From positions 3,042,144-3,106,143 of the forward strand of contig NC_009380.1 in NCBI RefSeq assembly GCF_000016425.1: a stretch of 64,000 bases of DNA, read 5' to 3'. The stretch is from Salinispora tropica CNB-440 (GTDB lineage Bacteria > Actinomycetota > Actinomycetes > Mycobacteriales > Micromonosporaceae). The translations under genes and the position numbers were made by a program. Each line of letters starts with the position of its first letter. Within the stretch, counting starts at the first letter, position 1. The notes beneath the pieces were generated by a model. It was not told where the DNA came from, searched no databases, and was given only the letters and a program-made list of their open reading frames with translations. Shown piece after piece: positions 36,301-44,638 of this stretch.

Positions 36301-37050
36301 GTGAGGGAAACCCTGCAGAGCGCCCGGAACGACTCGACCGACGAGACGAAGCCACCCCGCCGGCAGCGCCCGGTCGAGACGACCCGGTGGCCCTGGTACC
36401 GCAGCCCCTGGGTGATCGCAGCTGCGGTGATCGTCGTCTTCAATCTGTTGTACGCGCTACCCCGATATCTCAGCCTCGACCCGACCCTGTCCCGGGTCGG
36501 CATCGACCCGGACTTCCCGCTGCACCACGAAATCATCGTTGTACATGTGGTGACCGGCAACATCGCCATGGTCGCCATGTTCCTGCAGATCCTGCCGTGG
36601 CTACGGCAGCGCTCGGTACGATTTCACAGGTGGAGCGGCCTGGTATACCTGTATGGTGGGGCTCTTCCTTCCGCCCTCCTCGCATTGGCGCTGCTTCCGC
36701 CTTCACTGGCTCCGACCGGAAAGGTCGGGCTTGCCGCAATGTCCATCGCCTGGATCGCCACGTCGGTCGCCGGCTACCGGACACAGGCCCGGCATCACTA
36801 CCGTGATCATCGCAGGTGGATGACATACAGTTTCGCCATCGCCCTCGGTACTTCGTGGGGCCGGACTCTCAATCTCGGCATGCAGACATTCCCCTGGTTC
36901 AAGATGGACATAATGATCTTCCTCGAGCTGGTGTCCTGGTTGTGGGTGGTAAATGTTCTCATCGCGCACTGGTGGCTGCAACGTCGAACGCGGCTCAACA
37001 GGGCCCGCGCGAGCCTCCGGCCGAAGAGCAATATCTCAGTGAGCGAGTGA
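36301..37050 (+). CDS. DUF2306 membrane protein
   Basis: This is a 249-residue protein with about six hydrophobic segments, starting with WVIAAAVIVVFNLLYALPRY and including IIVVHVVTGNIAMVAMFLQI and MDIMIFLELVSWLWVVNVLI. Histidines in LHHEIIVVHV and RFHRWSG are typical of DUF2306 and could bind heme or metal; this is not established. GTG 36301 has GGAG six bases upstream, so the much longer upstream frame is rejected. A methyltransferase gene follows after 12 bases, suggesting co-expression. Confidence 0.8.
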   Translation: MRETLQSARNDSTDETKPPRRQRPVETTRWPWYRSPWVIAAAVIVVFNLLYALPRYLSLDPTLSRVGIDPDFPLHHEIIVVHVVTGNIAMVAMFLQILPWLRQRSVRFHRWSGLVYLYGGALPSALLALALLPPSLAPTGKVGLAAMSIAWIATSVAGYRTQARHHYRDHRRWMTYSFAIALGTSWGRTLNLGMQTFPWFKMDIMIFLELVSWLWVVNVLIAHWWLQRRTRLNRARASLRPKSNISVSE

Positions 37051-37062
37051 GAGGACTCCTCC

Positions 37063-38583
37063 ATGGGTCGGTCATCCATTGCCGAGCTACTGTTGTCGTT
37101 CGCCGCCGCTCCGGCAAAAGATTCCTTCGAGGAATACCAACAACTGACGGCAGCACTTTGGCGTGACGGAGAGCTGACCGAACTGGCGCACGGGGCAGTC
37201 TCCACCGTTGTGGACTGCCTGGACGAAGTCGCTGACAGCCACAAGGGATATCTAGCGATCCTCCTTGGCCTGCTGGCCGAAGCCGATCCGTCGCCACACG
37301 GTGAGGTGGTGGCAGGAGTGCGTAAGGGTCTCGACCGGTATCTCGATCTGCTGGCCCGGCAACCGAGTGGCCAGCCACTTGCTCTCGCGCTGCTGTACCT
37401 GGTCGGGCACTTCCCGGAGGCCCGGGACCAGATCATGAGCTCAGTCGCTGGCCACCGGCTGGCCGAGGATGACCTGACCAGACTGACGCGGGTGCTGCAA
37501 CCCCTTGACGCCGATGACGTCGTGTTGGGCCGAGTCTGGCCGTCGCCAGCCGAATGGACCCTGAGCGAGGCTGAGCGCGAACACGACAGAACATGGATCG
37601 CACGGCTCAGTCCCGAACAGGTCGCCGCCACTTACGCCGGCGACACTCTCATGCTGCTCGGCTACTCCGGCGCCAAGGCGTATTGGGCGCTCCAAAACGG
37701 TGTGCCGGGCAGGGCGGCTAGCCCGGATCCCTATGGCGACGCCGCACCAGAGAACCCACCGCCGTTCGCCCCGGAGACGATCCAGCGACACACGTCGGCA
37801 CTGCGCTGTCCAACATGTCACTCTAGACTCATTGTGGCCGACGACGTCGTGACGTGCACTGGGTGCGAAAGCCAATTCTCCACGGCGCACGGCGTGCTCG
37901 ATCTGACCGGTGCCCTCGCCGAGTCGGGCGACCCAGACGATGTGCTGCGGAACGCAGCCGTTCAGCGACGGATTGGGTTGTTCTACGAGAACGTGCTGCG
38001 ACCGGGCTTCCTGCGGCTCATGGGCTCCAACTGGAGTAACCAGATCATGCCCTGGCACGAGGACGCCTACCTCGTCGAAAATACACGCCCGGTGGACGGG
38101 CCGGTACTCGATCTCGCCGCCGGTGCCGGGCGGTGGACCGCCGTACTGACCAACGCATTGGACGGCGGGCGTATGATCGCTCTCGACCTGAATCCAGTGA
38201 TGCTCACCTGGCTGCGTGGTCGGCTACCCGAGGTGGCCGCCGTGCGGGCGAGCGCACTCGACCTTCCATTCGGAGAAGCGACGCTCGGCGCGGTCAACTG
38301 TTGGAACGCTCTGCAGGCGCTCCCGGATCCGGCCAGCGCGATCACCGAGATCGGCCGTTGTCTGCGACCGGGCGGATCTTTCACGCTGCTCACATTCCGG
38401 AGTTCGGATGACCCGATCTACCGCTACTTCCAGAACTCGTTCCGCGGCCCCGGATTCCCCGACGGCGGCATGCCACTGTTCCGGCTCGAGGACATCCGTA
38501 CCTGGCTCGACCAGGCCGGGCTGACGGTGCGAGCCGAGTCCGTTCCCGGAACCTTCATCTTGGTCACCGCCGAGCGCAGGTGA
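37063..38583 (+). CDS. Large SAM methyltransferase with N-terminal helical and zinc-ribbon regions
   Basis: This is a 506-residue protein in three parts: an all-helical region of about 230 residues (LAILLGLLAEADPSPHGEVV); a zinc-ribbon-like insert CPTCHSRL followed by CTGCESQF; and a class I methyltransferase domain with VLDLAAGAGRWTAVL, then ALDLNPVMLTWLRGRLPEVA and CLRPGGSFTLLTF. The C-terminal half resembles methyltransferases with a Trm112-like zinc segment. The helical front part is unusual and may bind the substrate carrier or the DUF2306 neighbour. Substrate unknown. Confidence 0.8.
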   Translation: MGRSSIAELLLSFAAAPAKDSFEEYQQLTAALWRDGELTELAHGAVSTVVDCLDEVADSHKGYLAILLGLLAEADPSPHGEVVAGVRKGLDRYLDLLARQPSGQPLALALLYLVGHFPEARDQIMSSVAGHRLAEDDLTRLTRVLQPLDADDVVLGRVWPSPAEWTLSEAEREHDRTWIARLSPEQVAATYAGDTLMLLGYSGAKAYWALQNGVPGRAASPDPYGDAAPENPPPFAPETIQRHTSALRCPTCHSRLIVADDVVTCTGCESQFSTAHGVLDLTGALAESGDPDDVLRNAAVQRRIGLFYENVLRPGFLRLMGSNWSNQIMPWHEDAYLVENTRPVDGPVLDLAAGAGRWTAVLTNALDGGRMIALDLNPVMLTWLRGRLPEVAAVRASALDLPFGEATLGAVNCWNALQALPDPASAITEIGRCLRPGGSFTLLTFRSSDDPIYRYFQNSFRGPGFPDGGMPLFRLEDIRTWLDQAGLTVRAESVPGTFILVTAERR

Positions 38584-38655
38584 GGGTGGGCGCGGCCCCG
38601 CCCCGGCCAGCAGGCCGGCCTGCGACGACAAGCGCGTGGGCCTCGCCACGGTGCC

Positions 38656-38913
38656 ATGGTGGCGCAGGCCGGGCCGTACGCACCGGCGCTGACCGCGTAC
38701 GCGCAGCGGGTCCAGGCCATGGACGAGGCGGATACCGGCACATCTCAGACATCCGATGAGGTCGCCGCCGTGGTCATGGAAATTTTGACCGCACCGGAGA
38801 TGCCCTTCCGGACCCAGACCTCGAACTGGGCGCGGGACTTTGTGGGCTGGTCGCTGTCGGACCTCAATGGTTCGGCCGTCCTGCGGGAGACCCGGGGCTG
38901 GGTCGGCCAGTAG
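38656..38913 (+). pseudogene. C-terminal remnant of an SDR oxidoreductase
   Basis: An 85-codon frame reads PYAPALTAYAQRV, then TSDEVAAVVMEILTAPEMPF, RTQTSNWARDFVGWSLSDLN and ends ETRGWVGQ. This is the substrate-end tail of classical SDRs; the Rossmann and active-site portion is absent upstream. It is probably a deletion relic. Confidence 0.65.
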
Positions 38914-38942
38914 GGCCGGCAGCCTCCTGATCGATGTGCGGT

Positions 38943-38974
38943 GGGGCCGAGCCGGAGGACGCCGGCTCGGCCCC
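38943..38974. terminator. Perfect 13-base-pair hairpin
   Basis: ggggccgagccgg (38943-38955) pairs exactly with ccggctcggcccc (38962-38974) over a six-base loop. It would terminate minus-strand transcription of the MFS gene. Its position just beyond the frame-restored MFS end supports the longer ancestral reading frame. Confidence 0.75.
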
Positions 38975-39039
38975 CATCGGACGGACCCGGCGCAGCAGCG
39001 ACGCCGACAGCACGGCGAGGAACACCGCCAGTCCGGCGC

Positions 39040-40485
39040 TCACCCGCCGGCAGCGTTGAAGCCACTGGTGAACGCGACCCGCGCCGCCTCCAGCAGTGCC
39101 GCGCCGGTTTGCGCGGGCAACTGATCGGCGACGACGGTGGCGCCGGCGAGGGATTCCGCGGCCGCCTCACCCGCATCTCCCGGCAGGCCCACCGGGATGG
39201 CGTCGGCGACCGCACTGCGGTAGACCACTGTGCCGATGCTGCCCAGCAGCGCGACACCGAGCGCGACACCGAGTTCGGTGCTGGTCTCGGAGATCGACGA
39301 TGCGGATCCGGCCCGCTGTGGTGGAGCGGCCCCGATGATCAGGTCGGTACCCAGCACGGCCCCGGGGCCGAATCCGAGGTAGACCAGCACCAGGCCGAGC
39401 ACTGCCAGGCCGAGCCCGCCGGCACTGCCCACCAGAACGATCAGCGAGTAGCCGACCGCCGCAGTCGTCATCCCGCCGGCCACCACGTAGCCGGGTGCGA
39501 CGCGCCGTACGAGCAGCGGCGCCAGCGTCGAACCGACCAGCATGGCGATCGCGTAGGGCACCATCCACAGGCCGGCTCGCAGCGGGGGGAGGCCCGCGAC
39601 GAGCTGGGCGTACTGCGCGAAGAGCAGCGCGATGCCGCCGATCGTGATCCCACCGACCAACATGATGAGCAGAGCCGCGCTGACGGTGCGGTTGGCGAAG
39701 AGGCGGACCTCCAGCAGCGGGTGGGCGAGCCGGCGCTGCCGGCGGACGAAGGCCGCACCGACCACGAGGCCGACCATCATGGCCAACAGCGGCGCCACGC
39801 CGAAGCCGTCGGTGGCCAACTCCTTGAGGCCCCAGACGACCGGCAGGACGGTGACCAGGGAGAGCACGACGCTCACCAGGTCCAGTCGGCCGGCGTCGGG
39901 GTTGCGGTACTCCGGCAACACGACCGGCGCGGCGATCAGTAGTACGGCCATCACGGGTACGGCGAGCAGGAACACCGAGCCCCACCAGAAGGACTCGAGC
40001 AGGGCTCCGCCGATCAGTGGGCCGAGGATCGAGCCGATCATGAAACAGCTCATCCAGATCCCGATGGCCACGGTGCGCTGCTGCGGATCGCGGAACATGT
40101 TGCTGATCAGCGACAGGGTTGACGGCATCAGCGTCGCCCCGGCAACCCCCAGCAGCGCCCGCGTGCCGATCAGCATCTCGGCACTGTTCGAGTACGCGGC
40201 GACGATCGAGGCCAGACCGAAGGCAGCGGCCCCGATCATCAGCAGGCGTCGGCGACCGATCCGGTCACCGAGGGTACCCATCGTGACCAGGAAGCCGGCG
40301 ATCATGAACCCGTAGCTGTCCATAATCCACAGCAGTTGGGCAGCATCCGGCGCCAGGTCGGCGCTCAACCGCGGTAACGCCAGGTAGAGCACGTTGAGGT
40401 CAAGGGCCAGCAGCAGCGTGGGCAGGGCGAGCACCGCGAGCCCCACCCATTCCCGCCGGCTGGCCCGGCTCTCGTCGATGTCCAT
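39040..40485 (-). CDS. MFS drug exporter (DHA2 type), 3' frameshift
   Basis: This is a 481-residue EmrB/QacA-like antiporter starting at ATG 40485 (GGGGAGCC upstream). Motif A is GTLGDRIGRRRLLMIG. It ends abruptly at FTSGFNAAGG. Adding one G to the GGG run at the stop gives VSAGLAVFLAVLSASLLRRV, the missing last membrane segment, so a one-base loss has truncated the protein or the sequence has an error. It is a paralogue of the exporter at 19381. A piece of a near copy survives at 6884-7050. Upstream DUF899 is on the same strand, 37 bases away. Confidence 0.9.
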   Translation of the reverse strand: MDIDESRASRREWVGLAVLALPTLLLALDLNVLYLALPRLSADLAPDAAQLLWIMDSYGFMIAGFLVTMGTLGDRIGRRRLLMIGAAAFGLASIVAAYSNSAEMLIGTRALLGVAGATLMPSTLSLISNMFRDPQQRTVAIGIWMSCFMIGSILGPLIGGALLESFWWGSVFLLAVPVMAVLLIAAPVVLPEYRNPDAGRLDLVSVVLSLVTVLPVVWGLKELATDGFGVAPLLAMMVGLVVGAAFVRRQRRLAHPLLEVRLFANRTVSAALLIMLVGGITIGGIALLFAQYAQLVAGLPPLRAGLWMVPYAIAMLVGSTLAPLLVRRVAPGYVVAGGMTTAAVGYSLIVLVGSAGGLGLAVLGLVLVYLGFGPGAVLGTDLIIGAAPPQRAGSASSISETSTELGVALGVALLGSIGTVVYRSAVADAIPVGLPGDAGEAAAESLAGATVVADQLPAQTGAALLEAARVAFTSGFNAAGG

Positions 40486-40522
40486 CAAAGGCTCCCCGTC
40501 GGGTACGCGCACGGCTCCGGAT

Positions 40523-41191
40523 CTACCTGTCGTAGTCGTCGTGCAGTCGCCACCAGCTGTACGGCGTACCCTGCGGCCGCCCGTCCGGAGTGTCCTCCCA
40601 GGTCTCCTGCCGGCCCAGCGGGGTCAGGTCGAGCAGGGTCCAGTTACTGCCGAGGGCCTCAACTCCGCGCCCGGTGGTGAAGTACGTGCGGTACACATCG
40701 TCGCCGTCCCGCAGGAAGACGCTCAGGCCAAAGGACTCCCCCGCCTCCGACGTCAGTCCGAACGCGGGATTGAAGTCGGTGCCGTAGGACGAGTACCAGG
40801 GCAACGTCCAGCCCATCCGCTCCTGGAACGGCGTGATCTCGGTGCGGGGCGCCCGCGAGATCAACGCGAGTGTGGTGTCCCGCGCGTTCAGGTGGGCCGG
40901 ATGCCCGAGGTTGTCCACGAACATGGAGCAGCCCTCGCAGTGGTGCGACGAGCCGGGCGTGAGCATGAAGTGGTAGACGACCAGCTGCCGCCGCCCCTCG
41001 AACACGTCAGCCAGGCCGACCCGGCCGGCGGGCCCGTCGAAGACGTACTTCTGCTCGATACGGGTCATCGGCAGCCGGCGACGCTCCGCGGCGAGCGCGT
41101 CCCGGGCTCGGGTCGCCTCCTTCTCCCGGACCAGCAGCCGCTCGCGCGCGGCCTGCCACTCCTGGGCTGACACAACCGGTGGCAGGTTCAC
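40523..41191 (-). CDS. DUF899 (thioredoxin-like fold) protein
   Basis: This is a 222-residue protein with the DUF899 pattern: LADVFEGRRQLVVYHFMLTP, CEGCSMFVDNLGHPAHLNAR, PWYSSYGTDFNPAFGLTSEA, and ending TPYSWWRLHDDYDR. The CxxC (CEGC) suggests a thioredoxin-like redox role, but the family function is not established. It precedes the MFS exporter on the minus strand and is divergent from the AfsR-type regulator gene, with 137 bases between starts, where shared control is possible. Confidence 0.9.
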   Translation of the reverse strand: MNLPPVVSAQEWQAARERLLVREKEATRARDALAAERRRLPMTRIEQKYVFDGPAGRVGLADVFEGRRQLVVYHFMLTPGSSHHCEGCSMFVDNLGHPAHLNARDTTLALISRAPRTEITPFQERMGWTLPWYSSYGTDFNPAFGLTSEAGESFGLSVFLRDGDDVYRTYFTTGRGVEALGSNWTLLDLTPLGRQETWEDTPDGRPQGTPYSWWRLHDDYDR

Positions 41192-41328
41192 GACTCTCTC
41201 CGTTCCTGGGGTGCGACCGGTTCATCCCGGCTTCCTGACCACCCTGTCCGGCGCTACTCTCGGTCCACTCCCAATCCGCTCCTGGTGAGATCACGGTTCG
41301 TCGTCGGGCGCTGGGCTACGGTGACACC

Positions 41329-44300
41329 ATGCGTTTCGGGCTCCTTGGTCCGCTGGGCGTCTGGACGGCGGACGGCACACCGGTCACCGTGCCCGATGTG
41401 AAGGTCCGTCGCCTGCTCGCCGCGCTGCTGGCCCACGAGGGACATCCGGTGTCAGTCGACCGGCTCCTCGAACACCTGTGGGCGGACCTACCACCAGCCA
41501 ATCCGGCCGGAGCGCTGCAGACGAAGGTGTGGCGACTGCGGCGTGCGCTGAACGCCGCGACGCCCGGCGCCCGCGACCGCGTGGTCTCCCACCCACCGGG
41601 GTACCTGCTCCGCACCGGCCCGGAGCCGACCGACGCCGAACGGTTCACGGCCTTGCTGGAGCAGGCCGCCAACACCACCGCTGCGCATACCCGGGCCGCG
41701 CTCCTCGACGAGGCGCTGGGGCTGTGGCGCGGCCCGGTACTGGCCGACTTCCCCGAGGCCCCGTTCGCCACGGCACTGACCGCTCGGCTGGCGGAGCATC
41801 GGTTGACCGCCATCGAGGACCGGGCCGAGGCCCGACTCGCCCTCGGCCAGCACCACCTGCCCAGCGGGGAGCTCGCCGACCTGCTGACCCGCCACCCGTA
41901 CCGGGAGCGCCTGCGTGCCCTGCACCTGCGGGTGCTGTACCGCGCGGGCCGACAGGGTGAGGCGCTGGACTGCTACGACCGATTCCGCCGAAAGCTTGCC
42001 GACGAGTTGGGCGTGGACCCCGGCCCCGAGCTGGTCGCCCTCCACCGGGCGATCCTGTCGCAGGACCCGGCACTGCTCGCCCCGCCGCCGGCGAGCAGCC
42101 CGGTCACCATCGCGCCAGCACCGTCGGGCGCGCTGCCCCCAGCACGGGTACGCGGGAACCTTCCCGCAGCGCCGACCGAGCTGATCGGTCGGGCGGCGGC
42201 GGTACGCGACCTCCACCTCCTACTCGACGCCGGCCGGCTGGTAACCCTGGTGGGCTCCGGCGGAGTGGGCAAGACCCGACTGGCGGTCGAGGCGGCTCAC
42301 CAGGTAGCCGGGGCGTACCCGGACGGGGTGTGGCTGGTCGAACTCGCGGCCCTGGAAGCCGACCCGGCGACCCTCGCCGGGGCGGTCCTCGCGGTGCTGG
42401 GCGTCCGCGAGAACGCGGAGCGCCCGCCTGCCACGCCGGCCGAACGGTTGCTGGCGGCGCTGCGCGGTCGCCAGCTCCTGCTGCTCCTGGACAACTGCGA
42501 ACACGTCGTCGAACCCATCGCCCAGCTGGCCGACCGGGTCCTGCGACACGCGCCGGGCGTCCGCCTGCTGGCCAGCAGTCAGGAGCCGCTGGGCGTCGCC
42601 GGCGAGCAGGTCTGCGCCGTACCTCCACTGGCCCTGCCGAATCCCGAGGTCGGCGACCCGGTGTTGCTCGCCCAGGCGAGCGCGGTCCGGCTCTTCGTCA
42701 CCCGGACGAGAGCCGCCGCGCCCGGGTTCGCGCTCGACGAGACGAACGCCCGGGAGGTCGCCGAGCTGTGCCATCGGCTCGACGGCATCCCGCTGGCACT
42801 GGAGCTGGCCGCCACCCGGGTCCGCGCGCTGGGAGTCCGCGGTCTGCTGACCCGGATCGACGACCGATTCCGGGTACTGACCCGCGGGCACCGGGGCGCA
42901 CCACCCCGCCAGCAGACTCTCCGCGCGATGATCGACTGGAGCTGGGAGCTGCTCAGCGAGCCCGAGCGGCTCGTCCTGCGGCGGCTTGCGGTGCACGCGG
43001 ACGGCTGCACGCTGGAGGCCGCCGAGGCGGTGTGTGCCGACGATGATCTCCCTGCCGACAAGGTTCTCGACCTGCTGGCGCGCCTGGTCGACCGCTCGCT
43101 GGTGGTCATGGCCGAGACGCCGGTCGGGCCGCGGCACCGGCTGCTGGAGTCCGTGGCGGCCTACTGCGCCGAGCGGTTGCGGGAGGCAGCCGAGGTGGCG
43201 ACGGTCCGCCGTCGCCACCGGCGGTACTACACCGCGCTGGCCCGACGGGCCGACGAGGAGCTGCGCGGCCCGAAGCAGCAGCAGTGGCTGGCCCGGATCG
43301 ACCAGGAGACCGCCAACCTGCGGCAGGCGCTGGACGACGCGATCGCCGACGGCGACGCGGTGGGGGCACTCGACCTGAGCACCGCGCTGGCCTGGTACGG
43401 CTACCTGCGGGGCCGGCTGCGGGAGACGCGCCGATCAATCGAGGCCGCGCTCGCTGTCGCCGGGCCCGCGCCGGCGACGCCACGGGCCGCCGCCGCCTGC
43501 TGGCACGCCGGGCTGGCGTTGCTGGAGAGCGGCGGCGAACACGCACCGCTGGTCGCCCCCGCGCTGAGCGGTTGGCCGGCCGGGGAGGAGTTGGCGACAC
43601 GGGCGCGGGCCGTGGCCTTCCTCGGGCTCGCCCTGCTCAACACCGGCGATGTGGCCGGCAGCACGGCCCTGGTCAACGAGGTGTTGCCGGAGTTCGAGCG
43701 GTTCGGCGACCGATGGGGCGTCGCCGCCGCGCTGAGCCTGCGGGCGAGCCAGGCACTGGCCCGCGGCGATCTGGCGGCGGTACACCAGGACGGCGAACGT
43801 GCCGTCGCCCTCTTCCGCGAGCTGGGCGACCGGTGGGGCCAGCTGCAGGCGTCCTTCCCGCTCACCAACCGGGCCGAGGCAACCGGGGACTATCCCGAAG
43901 CGGCCCGACTGCACCGGGAAGGCCTGGAACTCGCCGAGGGGTTGGGGTTGTGGCTGGAGGCCGCGGACCGTCTCTCCGGCCTGGGCCGCATCGCGCTCCT
44001 CGCCGGCGACTACCACCGGGCGCGCGAATTCCACGAGCGCGCGCTGCGGCTGGCCGGTGAGCAGAGCTGCAAACCAGCCGAGCTGTATGCGCAGATCGGG
44101 CTGGGGCTCGGGGCCCGCCGCGAGGGCCGCCTCGCCGATGCCGAGCGGCTGTTGCGCAGCGTCCTGGACTGGACCCGGCAGCCCGGCCTGGACGCCGACG
44201 TGGTGCGGGCCCTGCTCCTGGCGGAGTTGGGTTTCATCGCCGAACTACGGGGGGCCGTCCCCGCCGCGGGTAGCCTGCACGCCGAGTCGTTCGCCCTGGC

Positions 44301-44637
44301 GAGTGCCGTCGGCGACCCCCGGGCGCAGGCGCTGGCGCTGGAGGGACTGGCCGGCGTGGCGGCCATCGATGGCCGTCCCACGCGGGCGGCCCGGCTACTC
44401 GGCGCGGCGGCGATGGCTCGCGTCTCGGTGGGCGCGCCCCTGCCGGCCGGGGAGCGGGGAGACGTGGACCGGATCACCGCCGCCGCCCGCGCCGAGCTGG
44501 GTGCCCCGGCGTTCACCGAGGCGTTCGACCGGGGCAGGGCACTACGCCCGGAGCAGGCGTACGCCTCCTCCGGTGCGAACGGAGCTCGCACTCCGCCTGG
44601 GACCGGTGCCACTCGGCCCCCGGCGGACGTGGGGTGA
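41329..44637 (+). CDS. AfsR/SARP-family transcriptional regulator
   Basis: This is a 1102-residue regulator. An OmpR-type DNA-binding domain occupies about 1-90 (KVRRLLAALLAHEGHPVSVD), a BTAD domain about 95-245 (LRALHLRVLYRAGRQGEALD), and an NB-ARC ATPase has Walker A GSGGVGKT at 309-316 and LLLLDNCEH as Walker B. A long TPR-rich C-terminal part follows. AfsR-type proteins integrate signals and activate secondary metabolism. It probably controls the divergent DUF899-MFS pair or the wider cluster; targets are not visible. The ribosome binding site is weak. Its stop lies one base from the convergent M16 stop. Confidence 0.95.
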   Translation: MRFGLLGPLGVWTADGTPVTVPDVKVRRLLAALLAHEGHPVSVDRLLEHLWADLPPANPAGALQTKVWRLRRALNAATPGARDRVVSHPPGYLLRTGPEPTDAERFTALLEQAANTTAAHTRAALLDEALGLWRGPVLADFPEAPFATALTARLAEHRLTAIEDRAEARLALGQHHLPSGELADLLTRHPYRERLRALHLRVLYRAGRQGEALDCYDRFRRKLADELGVDPGPELVALHRAILSQDPALLAPPPASSPVTIAPAPSGALPPARVRGNLPAAPTELIGRAAAVRDLHLLLDAGRLVTLVGSGGVGKTRLAVEAAHQVAGAYPDGVWLVELAALEADPATLAGAVLAVLGVRENAERPPATPAERLLAALRGRQLLLLLDNCEHVVEPIAQLADRVLRHAPGVRLLASSQEPLGVAGEQVCAVPPLALPNPEVGDPVLLAQASAVRLFVTRTRAAAPGFALDETNAREVAELCHRLDGIPLALELAATRVRALGVRGLLTRIDDRFRVLTRGHRGAPPRQQTLRAMIDWSWELLSEPERLVLRRLAVHADGCTLEAAEAVCADDDLPADKVLDLLARLVDRSLVVMAETPVGPRHRLLESVAAYCAERLREAAEVATVRRRHRRYYTALARRADEELRGPKQQQWLARIDQETANLRQALDDAIADGDAVGALDLSTALAWYGYLRGRLRETRRSIEAALAVAGPAPATPRAAAACWHAGLALLESGGEHAPLVAPALSGWPAGEELATRARAVAFLGLALLNTGDVAGSTALVNEVLPEFERFGDRWGVAAALSLRASQALARGDLAAVHQDGERAVALFRELGDRWGQLQASFPLTNRAEATGDYPEAARLHREGLELAEGLGLWLEAADRLSGLGRIALLAGDYHRAREFHERALRLAGEQSCKPAELYAQIGLGLGARREGRLADAERLLRSVLDWTRQPGLDADVVRALLLAELGFIAELRGAVPAAGSLHAESFALASAVGDPRAQALALEGLAGVAAIDGRPTRAARLLGAAAMARVSVGAPLPAGERGDVDRITAAARAELGAPAFTEAFDRGRALRPEQAYASSGANGARTPPGTGATRPPADVG

Positions 44638-44638
44638 C

